NCBI RefSeq assembly: GCF_016785085.1
Contig: NZ_JAENHO010000001.1
Location: 806,001 to 870,000, forward strand
DNA: 64,000 nucleotides
Origin: Paractinoplanes lichenicola
GTDB lineage: Bacteria > Actinomycetota > Actinomycetes > Mycobacteriales > Micromonosporaceae
Reading direction: 5' to 3'
The notes beneath the pieces were generated by a model that worked only from the letters and a program-made list of their open reading frames with translations, was not told the DNA's origin and ran no database searches. Both the position numbers and the translations under genes were made by a program. Of the stretch, positions 50,884-60,047 are shown in pieces (the first letter of the stretch is position 1; each line of letters begins with the position of its first letter).

Positions 50884-51729
50884 ATGGTGTCGAGGAAGCG
50901 CAAGATGCTGGTCGTCGTGGCCGCCGCGCTGGCGGTGATCGTCGCCGGCATCGGGGTCGCGCAGGCGGGCGAGAAGAAGGGCCCCGCCCCGAAGGCCGCC
51001 ACCTGGGCTCCCCCGCCGGCCAACGCCGGTTTCGACTATCAGATCGGCAGCCCCTATCAGCCGCCCGCGGGGGTCAAGGTGGTCAGCCGCGACTACACCG
51101 CCGCCGTCGCCCCCGGCCTCTACAACATCTGCTACGTCAACGCCTTCCAGACGCAGGCCGACGCCGCGGCCAAGCAGTGGTGGCTGACCAATCACCCGGC
51201 CGTGGTGCTGCGCGACAGCAAGGGCAAACCGGTCCTGGACCCCGACTGGAACGAATACCTGCTGGACTTCTCGACCGCGGCCAAGCGGGCCGAGCTGACC
51301 CAGGTGGTCGGCGGCTGGATGAACACCTGCGCGTCCAAGGGCTTCAAGGCGGTCGAGCCCGACAACCTCGACTCGTACAGCCGCTCGGGTGGCCGGCTCA
51401 AGAAGGCCGACGCGCTCGCCTACGCCGCCTCGCTCTCCGCGTACGCGCACGGTAAGAACCTCGCCGTGGGGCAGAAGAACACGGCCGACCTGAGCGCGGC
51501 CGAGTCCCGTACGGGCGGGTTCGACTTCGCCGTGGCCGAGGAGTGCGGCGAATGGGACGAATGTGACGCCTACACCTCCACGTACGGCAACAATGTAGTG
51601 GTGATCGAGTACACCCAGGGCGGCTTCACCAAGGCCTGCGCGCAGTTCGGCAGCCGCCTCTCGATCGTGCTGCGCGACGTCGACGTCACCGCTCCCGGCT
51701 CGGGCACGTACAAGTTCAAGACCTGTTGA
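50884..51729 (+). CDS. Secreted endo-alpha-1,4-polygalactosaminidase-like protein (GH114)
   Basis: A 281-residue secreted protein. The N-terminus MVSRKRKMLVVVAAALAVIVAG with AQA is a signal peptide. The mature part has YQIGSPYQPPAGVKVVSRDY, ICYVNAFQTQ, KGFKAVEPDNLDSY and DFAVAEECGEW, typical of the TIM-barrel GH114/TM1410 family that cleaves galactosaminogalactan-type polymers. Acidic residues in EPDN and AEECGEW are candidate catalytic groups. Six or so Cys suggest disulphides. It precedes a SigE-family sigma factor whose TTG start overlaps its stop, which may mean shared expression in envelope stress. Confidence 0.8.
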   Translation: MVSRKRKMLVVVAAALAVIVAGIGVAQAGEKKGPAPKAATWAPPPANAGFDYQIGSPYQPPAGVKVVSRDYTAAVAPGLYNICYVNAFQTQADAAAKQWWLTNHPAVVLRDSKGKPVLDPDWNEYLLDFSTAAKRAELTQVVGGWMNTCASKGFKAVEPDNLDSYSRSGGRLKKADALAYAASLSAYAHGKNLAVGQKNTADLSAAESRTGGFDFAVAEECGEWDECDAYTSTYGNNVVVIEYTQGGFTKACAQFGSRLSIVLRDVDVTAPGSGTYKFKTC

Positions 51730-52229
51730 GCGAGCCGGACAGCTTCGACGAGTTCGTGCAGGCCCGCGGCTGGGCGCTGCTGCGATTCGCGTACGTGCTG
51801 TCCGGCGACTCGCACCTCGCCGAGGACCTCGTGCAGGAGGTCCTGGCGAGGATGCACCGGCGCTGGGCCAAGGTCGCCGCGTTGCACAGCGCGGAGGCGT
51901 ACGTGCGCAAGGCGATCCTGCGGGAGTTCCTCTCGTGGCGGCGGCGCCGGGCCTCACGCGAGACGATCCTGGCCGAGCTGCCCGAGCCGGCCGCCGGTGA
52001 CGAGCCGCAGAGTCAGGTGCTGGCCCGCGACCAGATGTGGCAGCTGCTGGCCGGCCTGCCGCGCGCGCAACGGGCCGTGCTCGTGCTGCGCTTCTACTGC
52101 GATCTGCCCGACCCCGAGATCGCCGCGCTGCTCGAGTGCGGCGAGTCCACCGTACGGTCGCAGGCCTCGCGCGCCCTGGCCAAGATGCGCACCGTTATGA
52201 CCGAGAAGGGGCTGGTCGGCGATGGATGA
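51726..52229 (+). CDS. ECF sigma factor, SigE family
   Basis: A 167-residue extracytoplasmic-function sigma factor. Region 2 is seen as WALLRFAYVLSGDSHLAEDLVQEVLARMHRRWAKV, and region 4 as LPRAQRAVLVLRFYCDLPDPEIAALLECGESTVRSQASRAL, broken by a variable linker. The TTG start overlaps the GH114 stop by 4 bases. It overlaps the next gene, a single-pass membrane protein, by 8 bases; that pairing is the normal one for a sigma factor and its membrane partner in this family. It probably directs a small envelope regulon. Confidence 0.92.
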   Translation: MSEPDSFDEFVQARGWALLRFAYVLSGDSHLAEDLVQEVLARMHRRWAKVAALHSAEAYVRKAILREFLSWRRRRASRETILAELPEPAAGDEPQSQVLARDQMWQLLAGLPRAQRAVLVLRFYCDLPDPEIAALLECGESTVRSQASRALAKMRTVMTEKGLVGDG

Positions 52230-53124
52230 CCTCGAGCAGTTGCTCGCCCGCAGCATGCACGGCGCGGCCACCGACGCCCCGCCCGACACCGAGCTGCTGA
52301 GCCGGGTGCACCAGCGTTCCGGCCGCTATCGCCGGCGTCGCCTTGCCGGGCAACTGGCCGGGCTGGCCGCGGTGCTGGCCATCGGCATACCCACGGCGAC
52401 CGTGCTGACCAACCGCCCCGAGCCGAGTGTGCCGCTCCCGGCCGCGCAGGGGCTGACGTTGCGACCGGGCTTCCAAGACCCGGCCTTCCCGTACGCCCTC
52501 CCGCCCGCCGCCGGTCTGCGGGCGCCCGTGGCCACGCTGGAATCGGGGACGCCGACCGCGTTCTTCGAGGCCACCGACGTGCGCCGGCAGGCCGACACCA
52601 CCGTCACCGTCACCGGGGCGAAACCGTCGATCACCGGCGGGACGACAGTGCAGGTCCGCGGTCGTACGGGCTGGTTGCGCACCACCGACGTCAAGCCGGC
52701 CAAGCAGTACGTCCTCTGCTGGCAGGAGAAGGCCGGACAGTGGCTGCAGCTGGCCACCGACGACACGTACACCCCGCCGCAGGTCGTCGCGCTGGCCGAC
52801 TCGCTGACGAGCGCGGCCGTGCCCGTCCTGCCGCCGTTCACGCTCGACTGGTCCCCCGCCGGCCTGAGCCCGGACACCGTCAACGCGTCCACGATGAGCT
52901 TCGCCGACGGCGCCTTCAGCGTGGTGCTGCGCAAGGAATACGCACTGCCGTCGCCCGGCCGGCGGCTCACCCGCGACGCCGACGGGGTCCGGCTCGAGGT
53001 CGCCGTCCCCGACTGGGACGCCGTCCTGGACATCAGGGTCGGGTCAGCGCTGACCATCTCCGACGCCGACCTTCAGCGCTTCGCCGCCGGTGTGCATATC
53101 CTCAACCGCTCGAACCCGCGCTGA
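52222..53124 (+). CDS. Single-pass membrane protein, putative sigma-factor partner
   Basis: A 300-residue protein: a cytosolic N-terminus of about 45 residues (MDDLEQLLARSMHGAATDAPPD), one membrane helix (about 43-63) and a 235-residue extracytoplasmic domain with no family I recognise. N-terminal DLEQLLARS helices like this one are common in proteins encoded after SigE-type sigma factors, so an anti-sigma or sensor role is likely. No zinc-binding HxxxCxxC motif is visible. Its end overlaps the convergent acyltransferase gene by about 80 bases, so one of the two ends may be shorter in reality. Confidence 0.6.
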   Translation: MDDLEQLLARSMHGAATDAPPDTELLSRVHQRSGRYRRRRLAGQLAGLAAVLAIGIPTATVLTNRPEPSVPLPAAQGLTLRPGFQDPAFPYALPPAAGLRAPVATLESGTPTAFFEATDVRRQADTTVTVTGAKPSITGGTTVQVRGRTGWLRTTDVKPAKQYVLCWQEKAGQWLQLATDDTYTPPQVVALADSLTSAAVPVLPPFTLDWSPAGLSPDTVNASTMSFADGAFSVVLRKEYALPSPGRRLTRDADGVRLEVAVPDWDAVLDIRVGSALTISDADLQRFAAGVHILNRSNPR

Positions 53125-54195
53125 CGCCCGCCGGTCTCCCGTCTCCCAGCGCCGGAACACTGACCACAGTCCGGCCAGGACGACGGCGAAGACAGGCAGC
53201 CAGACCAGCCGGTAGAGCGGCCACGCTCCGTCCGGCGCGTCGAGCAGGCCGGGCAGCGGGCCGGCCGCCAGCCCACCCGCGGTGACCAGCAGCAGGGCGC
53301 TCTGATGCCAGCAGAACAGCGTCATCGCGCCCAGGTTGAGCATGACCACCGGCGCCCACACCGCGGGTCGTTGCAGCCAGCCGGCCAGCCGGGGCCGCAG
53401 CAGCAGGAACACGCCGATCTGGGCCGCCGCCAGGGCCAGCGCGAACAGGGTCGGCGGGTTGAGGTTGGACCAGCCGTCGCCGGGGACGCCGACCGCGCTG
53501 GCCGGATAGCCGAGCCCCAGCACCAGCACCGCCCCGGCGACGACCCCGGCCGGGGCCAGGATCGCGCCGGCTCGTCTGTGCAGCCGGCCCTCGGCCAGCG
53601 CGATCCCCAGCAGGTAGGGCACCGCCCAGCCCACCGGCGCGACCAGGCCGTTCCACCGGGAGACGTCGCTGAGGGCCACGAGCGCCACCAGCGGCACGAC
53701 GGACCACAGACCGACCTTGCGCAGCAGCGGGGTGAGCGCGGTCAGCAACACGTAGACCAGCAGGAACCACATCGGATGCGTGATCAGGGACTGGACCACG
53801 TGGCGGGTGCTCTCCGGCACCCCGGTCAGGCGGAGCAGCAGCATCGTCGGCACCCAGACCGCCGCCAGCACCGCCACCGGACGGGCCAGGCGGGTCAGCC
53901 GGGCGGTCAGCCAAGGCCGGTACGGTTTGCCGCCGAGGCTGCGCGCTGACGAGTAGCCGCCGGCGAAGAAGAACAGGCCCAGCGTCTGCAGCACCCACGT
54001 CGCCGGAACCAGCGCCGGACTGCCGGACAGGGGGCTCGCGCCCTCCCAGGCGGCGGGCCGGTCGGGGTCACTGACGACGGCCGACACCAGCCAGTGCCCG
54101 AGGATGACGCCCACGATGGCCACGGCGCGCAGGGCGTCGATCGTACGGTCGCGGTGGGCCGGGGTGGCCGCGGCGATCCGGCTCGTCCAGCTCAT
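53044..54195 (-). CDS. Acyltransferase-3 family membrane protein
   Basis: A 383-residue integral membrane O-acyltransferase of the OafA/YrhL kind. About ten hydrophobic segments are seen. The N-terminal DRTIDALRAVAIVGVILGHWLV contains the conserved Arg and the catalytic-type His; later LGLFFFAGGYSS and HPMWFLLVYVL fit the family. Such proteins move acyl groups onto cell-surface sugars or natural products. The C-terminal 40 residues run over the convergent membrane-protein gene and are uncertain. No sign links it to the biosynthetic cluster. Confidence 0.85.
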   Translation of the reverse strand: MSWTSRIAAATPAHRDRTIDALRAVAIVGVILGHWLVSAVVSDPDRPAAWEGASPLSGSPALVPATWVLQTLGLFFFAGGYSSARSLGGKPYRPWLTARLTRLARPVAVLAAVWVPTMLLLRLTGVPESTRHVVQSLITHPMWFLLVYVLLTALTPLLRKVGLWSVVPLVALVALSDVSRWNGLVAPVGWAVPYLLGIALAEGRLHRRAGAILAPAGVVAGAVLVLGLGYPASAVGVPGDGWSNLNPPTLFALALAAAQIGVFLLLRPRLAGWLQRPAVWAPVVMLNLGAMTLFCWHQSALLLVTAGGLAAGPLPGLLDAPDGAWPLYRLVWLPVFAVVLAGLWSVFRRWETGDRRASARVRAVEDMHTGGEALKVGVGDGQR

Positions 54196-54246
54196 GCGCC
54201 CCCTCCCCGGCCCGGACCACCGATCGTGACCGGTCCCGTCAAGGGT

Positions 54247-55215
54247 CTACTTGGATTCGACGCTGCCGCTCGAGGTGGCCGCGCCGCTCTCCAGTGCGGC
54301 GACCGCGGCCGGCCACGCGTTGTCGCCGGGGTAGAGGGCGGAGCGCAGGTAGGCCCAGATCAGCGCGCGCAGCGTGGCCACGCGCTCCGGGTTCTCGTCG
54401 GTGGTCTCCACCGTGTCGAAGCCGGTGATGCCGCCGAAGATGTGCTCGGCGCCGTGCATGGTCAGCAGGGTCTTGGGCGCCGGTGCCCGGGTGTAGGCGT
54501 CGCTGCGGTAGCTCAGGCGGGTGGAGAAATTCTCGTTGAGGTCCTTGTCACCGGCCACCACCAGCGCGGGCGTGGTCATCGTGTCGAAGTTGACGAACCG
54601 CAGCATCCGTACGCGCTGCATCATCACGCCGTCGGTCGCCTCGTCGGAGACGCCGGGCGAGGCCAGGATGACTCCTGCCTTGACCCGCGGGTCGGACAGG
54701 TCGCCGGTCTCCGGGTCCTCGGGGTCGTCGACCCGGCTGCCCAGCAGCATGGAGGTGGTGTGCCCGCCCAGCGAGTGCCCGACGGCGGCGATCCGTTCGC
54801 GGTCCAGCCGGCCGGCGAGCCCGGGGACGGTGGCCTCGATCTCGTCGAGGTGGTCGAGGATGAAGTGCATGTCGGTGACGCGGCTGCGCCAGAACATCGG
54901 CGCCCCGGGGTGGCCGGATTCGCGCAGCCCCAGGGCCTTGTCGTCGAGGTGAGTGGGCTGGATGACGACGAATCCGTGTGCGGCGTAGAAGCCGGCCATG
55001 GGCGCGTTGCCGTGCAGGGAGGCGATGAAATTGGTCTCGCCGTGGCCGTGCGACAACAAGATGATCGGCAGCCGCGTCCCGGTCGCGGGGGCGGACACCT
55101 TGATCTCGAGCCGCGCGGGCCGGCCGGGCACGTCGAACACCACGGGGCTGTACGTGATCACCGGGCTCGCGGCGTTGACCGGGATGTTGCCGCTTTCAGA
55201 GATGGCCGTGCTCAT
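54247..55215 (-). CDS. Alpha/beta hydrolase, chlorophyllase/PAF-acetylhydrolase-like
   Basis: A 322-residue cytosolic hydrolase. LPIILLSHGHGETNF forms the oxyanion region, VGHSLGGHTTSM is the nucleophile elbow with Ser near residue 143, and TMHGAEHIFGG provides the catalytic His. GGAGG is seven bases before the ATG at 55215. The family includes dienelactone hydrolase-like esterases. It is divergent from the XRE regulator 117 bases away, a common regulator-enzyme arrangement that suggests control by it. Confidence 0.85.
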   Translation of the reverse strand: MSTAISESGNIPVNAASPVITYSPVVFDVPGRPARLEIKVSAPATGTRLPIILLSHGHGETNFIASLHGNAPMAGFYAAHGFVVIQPTHLDDKALGLRESGHPGAPMFWRSRVTDMHFILDHLDEIEATVPGLAGRLDRERIAAVGHSLGGHTTSMLLGSRVDDPEDPETGDLSDPRVKAGVILASPGVSDEATDGVMMQRVRMLRFVNFDTMTTPALVVAGDKDLNENFSTRLSYRSDAYTRAPAPKTLLTMHGAEHIFGGITGFDTVETTDENPERVATLRALIWAYLRSALYPGDNAWPAAVAALESGAATSSGSVESK

Positions 55216-55332
55216 TGTCGGACCTCCTTGATCGACTTGGTGCCGTGCTGTCTTTCCGGGCGGCCGCGCGGTCATGCCGATCATGAGTGGCCCGGTCCGT
55301 ACCACCCACCGGCACCGGGCATAGTTGCCGCC

Positions 55333-56166
55333 ATGACGAAGTTGACCTTGGGAACCGTCTTGCGGGCCTGGCGGCACCGGGCCGACCCGGCGGACCTGGG
55401 GTTGCCGGCCGCCGAGGGCGAGCGGCGCACACCGGGGCTGCGCCGCGGCGAAGTGGCCCGGCTGGCCGGGGTGTCCCCCGAGTACGTCAAGCGGCTGGAA
55501 CAGGATCGGGCCCGGCCGAGCATCGACGTCGTCCGGGCGCTGGCGCGGGCGTTGCGGGCGACCCACGAGGAGTACGGCATGCTGGCCCGGCTCGCCGGTC
55601 ACACCCTGCCGCCCGGTGGCACGGTGCCCCGGCAGATCACCGAGGGCGTGCAGCGGCTCGCCGACCGGCTCGGCGACGTCCCGCTCGCCGTCTACGACGC
55701 GACCTGGACGTTGCTGACCGCCAACCGGGCGTGGGCCGCCCTGCTCGGCGACCCGGCCGCGCTCACCGGTCGCGACCGCAACGTGCTGTGGCAGATCTTC
55801 ACCAGCGACACCGTCCCGGTCCGGATGACCGACTGGGAGCGGCACGAGCGTTCACTGGTGGCCGACTTGCGCGACGCCGTGCACCGCTACCCGGCCGACG
55901 CGGAGCTCGACGACCTGGCCGGCGCCCTGCTCGAGGCCGGTGGACGCTTCGCCGCCCGGTGGGAGCAACCGGCAGTCGCCCGGCACGGCGGCCAGCGCAA
56001 AACCGTGTCACACCCCGTGGCCGGCGACGTGACCCTGGACTGCGACGTCCTCACCGTGCACGACGCCGACCTGCGGCTGGTCATGCTCACCGTCGCGCCG
56101 GGCACCCCGGACGCGGACAAGCTGGCCGCCCTGACCACGACCGCCGTCAACCCGTCCGGTCGGTGA
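55333..56166 (+). CDS. XRE-family regulator with MmyB-like ligand domain
   Basis: A 277-residue regulator. Residues 10-80 are an XRE helix-turn-helix (LRRGEVARLAGVSPEYVKRLEQDRARPS). Residues 105-270 resemble the MmyB-like PAS-fold domain of actinomycete regulators, with LLTANRAWAALLGD and a late LTVAPGTPDADKLAALTT, which in relatives binds a small lipid-like or ring-shaped ligand. It is divergent from the hydrolase at 54247 and probably controls that gene. The ATG at 55333 lacks a clear ribosome-binding site and may be used from a leaderless transcript. Confidence 0.9.
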   Translation: MTKLTLGTVLRAWRHRADPADLGLPAAEGERRTPGLRRGEVARLAGVSPEYVKRLEQDRARPSIDVVRALARALRATHEEYGMLARLAGHTLPPGGTVPRQITEGVQRLADRLGDVPLAVYDATWTLLTANRAWAALLGDPAALTGRDRNVLWQIFTSDTVPVRMTDWERHERSLVADLRDAVHRYPADAELDDLAGALLEAGGRFAARWEQPAVARHGGQRKTVSHPVAGDVTLDCDVLTVHDADLRLVMLTVAPGTPDADKLAALTTTAVNPSGR

Positions 56167-56239
56167 ACCTGACGAAGTTCACACAACCGGCTCCTAGGGT
56201 CCGTTCCTGATCATCTCAATGGACCGATCGGGAGACCTC

Positions 56240-57295
56240 GTGAGACGACGCACGATCCTGGGCACGGCGGTGCTCGCAGTGGCGGCCGTCGCTGCCACTG
56301 CCGTCCTGACGACGCGGGGCAACACCGCCGACGCGATCACGACGGCGGCGGTGAACGTCGTCGAATACAACCTCGGTGACAAGGCCTTTACCGACAAGCC
56401 CGACTGGGACGGTGTCGCCGAGCTGCGGGCCGTCGTGCACTACCCGAAGAAGATGCGCGGCAAGCTGCCGGTCGTGGTGCTGCTGCACGGTCAGCAGATC
56501 TCCTGCCACACCGCCGACGAGGACAACTGGACCTGGCCGTGCCCGGCCGGGGTCAAGCCGTACCCGAGCAATCGCGGCTACGACTATCTCGCACGTGCCC
56601 TGGCCCAGGACGGCTTCGTGGTTGTCGCCCCGGCCGCGAACGGTGTCAACAACTTCATGGGCGTCGCGCCCCAGCGGGCCCGGCTGATCAACAAGCATCT
56701 CGCGCTGCTGCAAACGCTCACCGACTTCACCGACCCGGCCACGGGACGTAGGGCGGACGTGGATTTCCGGGGCCACCTCGACCTGAACCGGGTCGGCACG
56801 ATGGGTCACTCGGTCGGGGGCGAGGGCGTCTTCTACGAGGCCGCCGAGGCCAACCGCGGGAAGCTGCCGGCCGGCGTACGGATCCGAGGTGTTGTCGCGA
56901 TCGCCGCGACCAACAGCGAGACGTTCGACACGACGGTCACCAAAGCCAAGGTGGCCGTGCTTTCGGCGGCCTGCTGGGGCTCCGCGGACCAGGCTTTCTA
57001 TCGCGACGCCAAGATCCACCACGGTACCGGCGGCTTCCTGGTCAAGATCGCTAAGGCCAACCACAACTACTTCAACACCGAGTGGACCAAGGGTCCCGGC
57101 CCGGTCGACGGGGACGACACCGAGTGCCGCGGCGCGCAGGGCCGGCCGACCGCCGCGCAGCAGCAGAACCTGGCCGTAACGTATCTGCGGGCCTTCTACG
57201 CGTACGCCCTGAAGGACGACAAGCGCGGCCTGCCCGTGCTGACCGGCCAGAATCCCGTCCGCGGCGTCACCGCCGAGGTCGAGTCGTTCGGGTGA
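56240..57295 (+). CDS. Secreted alpha/beta hydrolase
   Basis: A 351-residue exported hydrolase. The N-terminus RRRTILGTAVLAVAAVAATAVLTT is a signal peptide. LPVVVLLHGQQISCH is the oxyanion region, MGHSVGGEGVFYEA the nucleophile elbow, and KANHNYFNTEW holds the probable catalytic His. Three Cys pairs are possible. A GTG at 56240 with GGGAG five bases upstream is preferred over the ATG at 56219, which would put seven polar residues ahead of the twin Arg. Cutinase/lipase-like action on an ester is likely; target unknown. Confidence 0.8.
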   Translation: MRRRTILGTAVLAVAAVAATAVLTTRGNTADAITTAAVNVVEYNLGDKAFTDKPDWDGVAELRAVVHYPKKMRGKLPVVVLLHGQQISCHTADEDNWTWPCPAGVKPYPSNRGYDYLARALAQDGFVVVAPAANGVNNFMGVAPQRARLINKHLALLQTLTDFTDPATGRRADVDFRGHLDLNRVGTMGHSVGGEGVFYEAAEANRGKLPAGVRIRGVVAIAATNSETFDTTVTKAKVAVLSAACWGSADQAFYRDAKIHHGTGGFLVKIAKANHNYFNTEWTKGPGPVDGDDTECRGAQGRPTAAQQQNLAVTYLRAFYAYALKDDKRGLPVLTGQNPVRGVTAEVESFG

Positions 57296-57313
57296 GGCTG
57301 GGCCGATCGCGCC

Positions 57314-58405
57314 TCAGGTCGGGAGGGTGACCTCGACGCGCAGGCCGTCCTTGCCTGTTGACGAGGCCTCGATCAGGCCGCCGTGGGCCTGGGTGATCGA
57401 GCGGGCGATGGAGAGGCCGAGGCCGGCGCCGCCGCTGTGGTCGATGCGTTTGCCGTTGCGGCGGCGGAACGGCTCGAACAGTGCCGGCACCTCCTCGGGC
57501 GGCACGTCGTCGCCGGTGTTGGTGACGATCAGCGCCGGGTTGTCGCCGACCCGTACGTCGAGCGTGCCGCCGGGGCGGTTGTACTTCAGCGCGTTCTGGA
57601 TCAGGTTAGTGACCAGGCGCTCCAGCAGCACCTGTTCGCCCGGCACCGTACGGGGGTGCAGGTCGGTCGTGATGGTGACGCCGGCCTCGGCCGCGCGGCG
57701 GCGGTGCGTGTCGACCACCGCCTCGGTGATCCGGTCGAGCCGTTGCGGGGTGCGGGTGGCCAGGCCGCGGTCGCTCTCGGCCAGCACCAGCAGGCCCTCG
57801 ATCAGGCGTTCGTTGCGCTCGTTGGTGGCCAGCAGCTGATCGGTGAGCAGCTCGACCTGCTCGCGGGTGAGCTCGTCGGCCATGCTGACCTCGATCAGCG
57901 CGCGCTGCACGGCGAGCGGGGTCCGCAGCTCGTGCGACGCGTCGGCGGCGAAGCGGCGCTGGGCCTCGTAGCCGACGGTGATCCGGTCCATCATCTCGTC
58001 GATCGAGCGGCCCAGCTCCGCCAGCTCGCCGGTGCCCGGGCCGGGACGCAGGCGGTAGCCGAGGTTCTGCGGCCCGACGCTGCCGATCACGCCGGCGACG
58101 TCGCGCACCGGGCGCAGGCACCAGCGCACCACCGGATAGCAGGCGGCCAGCAGCACCGCCAGCAGCAGGGCGAAGACGAAGGCGTACAGCGCGAGGTAGG
58201 GCAGGCTCGGGAAGCGGAACAGCACGGTGCAGGCCAGCGAGGTGCCGGCGTCGGGGGCCCGGTCCAGGTTCCGCTCGCACACCGAGGGCAGCAGCATGCC
58301 GACCAGGTCGAGCAGGCGGGACTGCAGCCACGGCGTGAACTGGGCCACGACCAGCACGGCCGCGCACAGCACGAGGATCCGGCGGGCCGGCGAGCGACCG
58401 GTCAC
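57314..58405 (-). CDS. Sensor histidine kinase (VanS/EnvZ class)
   Basis: A 363-residue kinase with two membrane helices (about 8-28 and 65-90) flanking a short external loop with two Cys, a HAMP linker (LRPVRDVAGVIGSVG), the HisKA box FAADASHELRTPLAVQ with the phospho-accepting His, and a HATPase with NLIQNALKYN (N box) and HSGGAGLGLSIARSI (G box). The GTG start overlaps the regulator stop by 4 bases. The short loop resembles VanS-like sensors of cell-wall antibiotics, and the divergent operon makes wall precursors, which supports that comparison. Confidence 0.92.
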   Translation of the reverse strand: MTGRSPARRILVLCAAVLVVAQFTPWLQSRLLDLVGMLLPSVCERNLDRAPDAGTSLACTVLFRFPSLPYLALYAFVFALLLAVLLAACYPVVRWCLRPVRDVAGVIGSVGPQNLGYRLRPGPGTGELAELGRSIDEMMDRITVGYEAQRRFAADASHELRTPLAVQRALIEVSMADELTREQVELLTDQLLATNERNERLIEGLLVLAESDRGLATRTPQRLDRITEAVVDTHRRRAAEAGVTITTDLHPRTVPGEQVLLERLVTNLIQNALKYNRPGGTLDVRVGDNPALIVTNTGDDVPPEEVPALFEPFRRRNGKRIDHSGGAGLGLSIARSITQAHGGLIEASSTGKDGLRVEVTLPT

Positions 58406-59061
58406 GAGCCGATCCGATAACCGACCCGGCGCACGGTGTGCAGCACCGGCGGGTCGCCGAGCTTGCGGCGCAGCGTCATCACCGTCATCCGCACGGTGTT
58501 GGTGAACGGGTCGGCGTGCTCGTCCCAGGCCTGTTCGAGCAGCTCCTCGGTGCTGACCACCCGGCCCTCGGCCCGCATCAGCACCCGCAGGACGGCGAAC
58601 TCCTTGGCCGACAGGTCGAGCACCTGCCCGTCGCGGGAGGCGGTGTGCCGGGTGCTGTCGAGCACGACCCCGTCGCGTTCGAGCACGGGCGCCACCGCGG
58701 CTCCGGAGCGCCGGGACAGCGCCTGCACGCGCGCGGCGAGCTCGGCGAACGCGAACGGCTTGGTCAGGTAGTCGTCGGCGCCCAGCCCCAGGCCCTCGAC
58801 CCGGTCGCGGATGCCGGCCGCGGCGGTGAGCAGCAGCACCTTGGGGCCGTCGCCCGCGCCGGCCAGCTGCCGGCACACCTCGTCGCCGGTGCGGCCGGGC
58901 ATGTCCCGGTCGAGCACCGCGACGTCGTAGCGGTTGACGGCGAGGCGTTCCAGGGCGCTGTCGCCGTCGTAGACCACGTCGACGGCCATGGACAGCTTGC
59001 GCAGCCCCTGGGCGACCGTGTCGGCCAGCACCTGTTCGTCGTCCGCCACCAGCACGCGCAT
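58402..59061 (-). CDS. OmpR/PhoB-family response regulator (VanR-like context)
   Basis: A 219-residue regulator. The receiver domain has VADDEQ, phospho-acceptor Asp in VLDRDMPG near residue 51, and YLTKPFAFAEL with the conserved Lys. The C-terminal winged helix carries LSAKEFAVLRVLMR and HTVRRVGYRIGS. It is coupled to the kinase gene. A CATAAA direct repeat with 11-base spacing 45 bases upstream, in the gap shared with the protease gene, looks like its binding site, so it probably controls itself and the protease-racemase-ligase operon. Confidence 0.93.
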   Translation of the reverse strand: MRVLVADDEQVLADTVAQGLRKLSMAVDVVYDGDSALERLAVNRYDVAVLDRDMPGRTGDEVCRQLAGAGDGPKVLLLTAAAGIRDRVEGLGLGADDYLTKPFAFAELAARVQALSRRSGAAVAPVLERDGVVLDSTRHTASRDGQVLDLSAKEFAVLRVLMRAEGRVVSTEELLEQAWDEHADPFTNTVRMTVMTLRRKLGDPPVLHTVRRVGYRIGS

Positions 59062-59105
59062 CCCCGGTTTCCTCCCACTGCCGCCCGCCAGGCTCGCAGA
59101 TCGAA

Positions 59106-59122
59106 CATAAACGGTTCATAAA
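59106..59122. promoter_or_regulatory. Direct-repeat operator for an OmpR-type regulator
   Basis: CATAAA occurs at 59106-59111 and 59117-59122, exactly 11 bases apart, the phasing expected of OmpR/VanR-type dimers bound head to tail. It lies between the divergent regulator and protease genes, in a locally AT-richer stretch, so it can serve both promoters. Confidence 0.65.
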
Positions 59123-59168
59123 GACGCTGCTGACGGTCCGTCTACGGCCCGGCCGACACCATCGTGCC

Positions 59169-60047
59169 GTGGCTAGGTCTATCAGGAATCTCGTGGCTGT
59201 TCTGGCGGTCTGCGCGGCGGTCGTGCCGTTCTCGCCCGCGCCGGCCCAGGCGATCGCGTACGGCAAGAACGCCCCGGACGGCGCCTACCGGTTCTCGGTG
59301 CAGCTGGTGATGACCGGCCTGCCCGACGCGGACGGTGGCACCCGGGACAGCTCTTGTTCCGGCGCGCTGATCGCCCCGGAATGGGTGATCACGGCCGGGC
59401 ACTGCTTCCGCGACGGCGACAAGCGGGTCAGCCGCACCGTGGCCGAGCGGACCACCGCGATCGTCGGCCGCACCGACCTGAGCAGCGACGACGGCCAGGA
59501 GGTGGAGGTGGTCGCCGCGTATCAGGCCGAGGGGCACGACGTCGCCCTGGCCCGGCTGGGCGAGCCGGTCACCGGGATCACACCCCTGCCCGTCAGCACG
59601 CGGGCCCCGCAACGGGGGGACGTGCTCCGGCTGACCGGGTACGGCCTGGTCGGCGACGGCGGCGGGAACGTCCCCGCGACCCGGCTGCAGACCGGGCTGT
59701 TCACCGTCACGGCGTTCGGCGACTCGTTGCTCGAGACCTCCGGACGCTGGCCCCGCACGCAGACCAGCCCGTGCCCGCACGACTCCGGCGGCCCCTACTT
59801 TCGTGAGCAGCGCGACGGCAAGGTCGCGCTGGCCGCGGTGGTCAGCTCGGGCCCCGGCTGCCCGCACGCCGGGCCCGACTTCAGCGCCCGCACCGACAAC
59901 CTCGTGGGCTGGATCAACGACACCATGGACGCGCCGCCGAGCTCGTGGAACGTGCCCGGCGTGACGGGTGTGGCCGGTGTCGTGCTGGCCGCGATCGGGC
60001 TGCTCGTGCTGGCCGGCCGGCGGCGCCGGACCGGGGCGCACCGGTGA
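59169..60047 (+). CDS. Membrane-anchored trypsin-like serine protease
   Basis: A 292-residue S1-family protease. The N-terminal 29 residues (with APAQA) are a signal peptide. The catalytic triad is His78 in TAGHC, Asp124 in GHDVALARL and Ser206 in HDSGGP. A C-terminal hydrophobic helix (VAGVVLAAIGLLVLAG) and RRRR anchor it in the membrane facing out. The GTG at 59169 has no strong ribosome-binding site. It is the first of three overlapping genes with alanine racemase and D-Ala-D-Ala ligase, an unusual partner for wall-precursor enzymes. It may process a wall protein or a sensor. Confidence 0.9.
   Translation: MARSIRNLVAVLAVCAAVVPFSPAPAQAIAYGKNAPDGAYRFSVQLVMTGLPDADGGTRDSSCSGALIAPEWVITAGHCFRDGDKRVSRTVAERTTAIVGRTDLSSDDGQEVEVVAAYQAEGHDVALARLGEPVTGITPLPVSTRAPQRGDVLRLTGYGLVGDGGGNVPATRLQTGLFTVTAFGDSLLETSGRWPRTQTSPCPHDSGGPYFREQRDGKVALAAVVSSGPGCPHAGPDFSARTDNLVGWINDTMDAPPSSWNVPGVTGVAGVVLAAIGLLVLAGRRRRTGAHR

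Noticed and set aside
57314-59266. A fused regulator-kinase protein in one frame
   Set aside because: The first 280 residues are the regulator gene read in the wrong frame; the real kinase starts at the GTG at 58405 overlapping the regulator stop.
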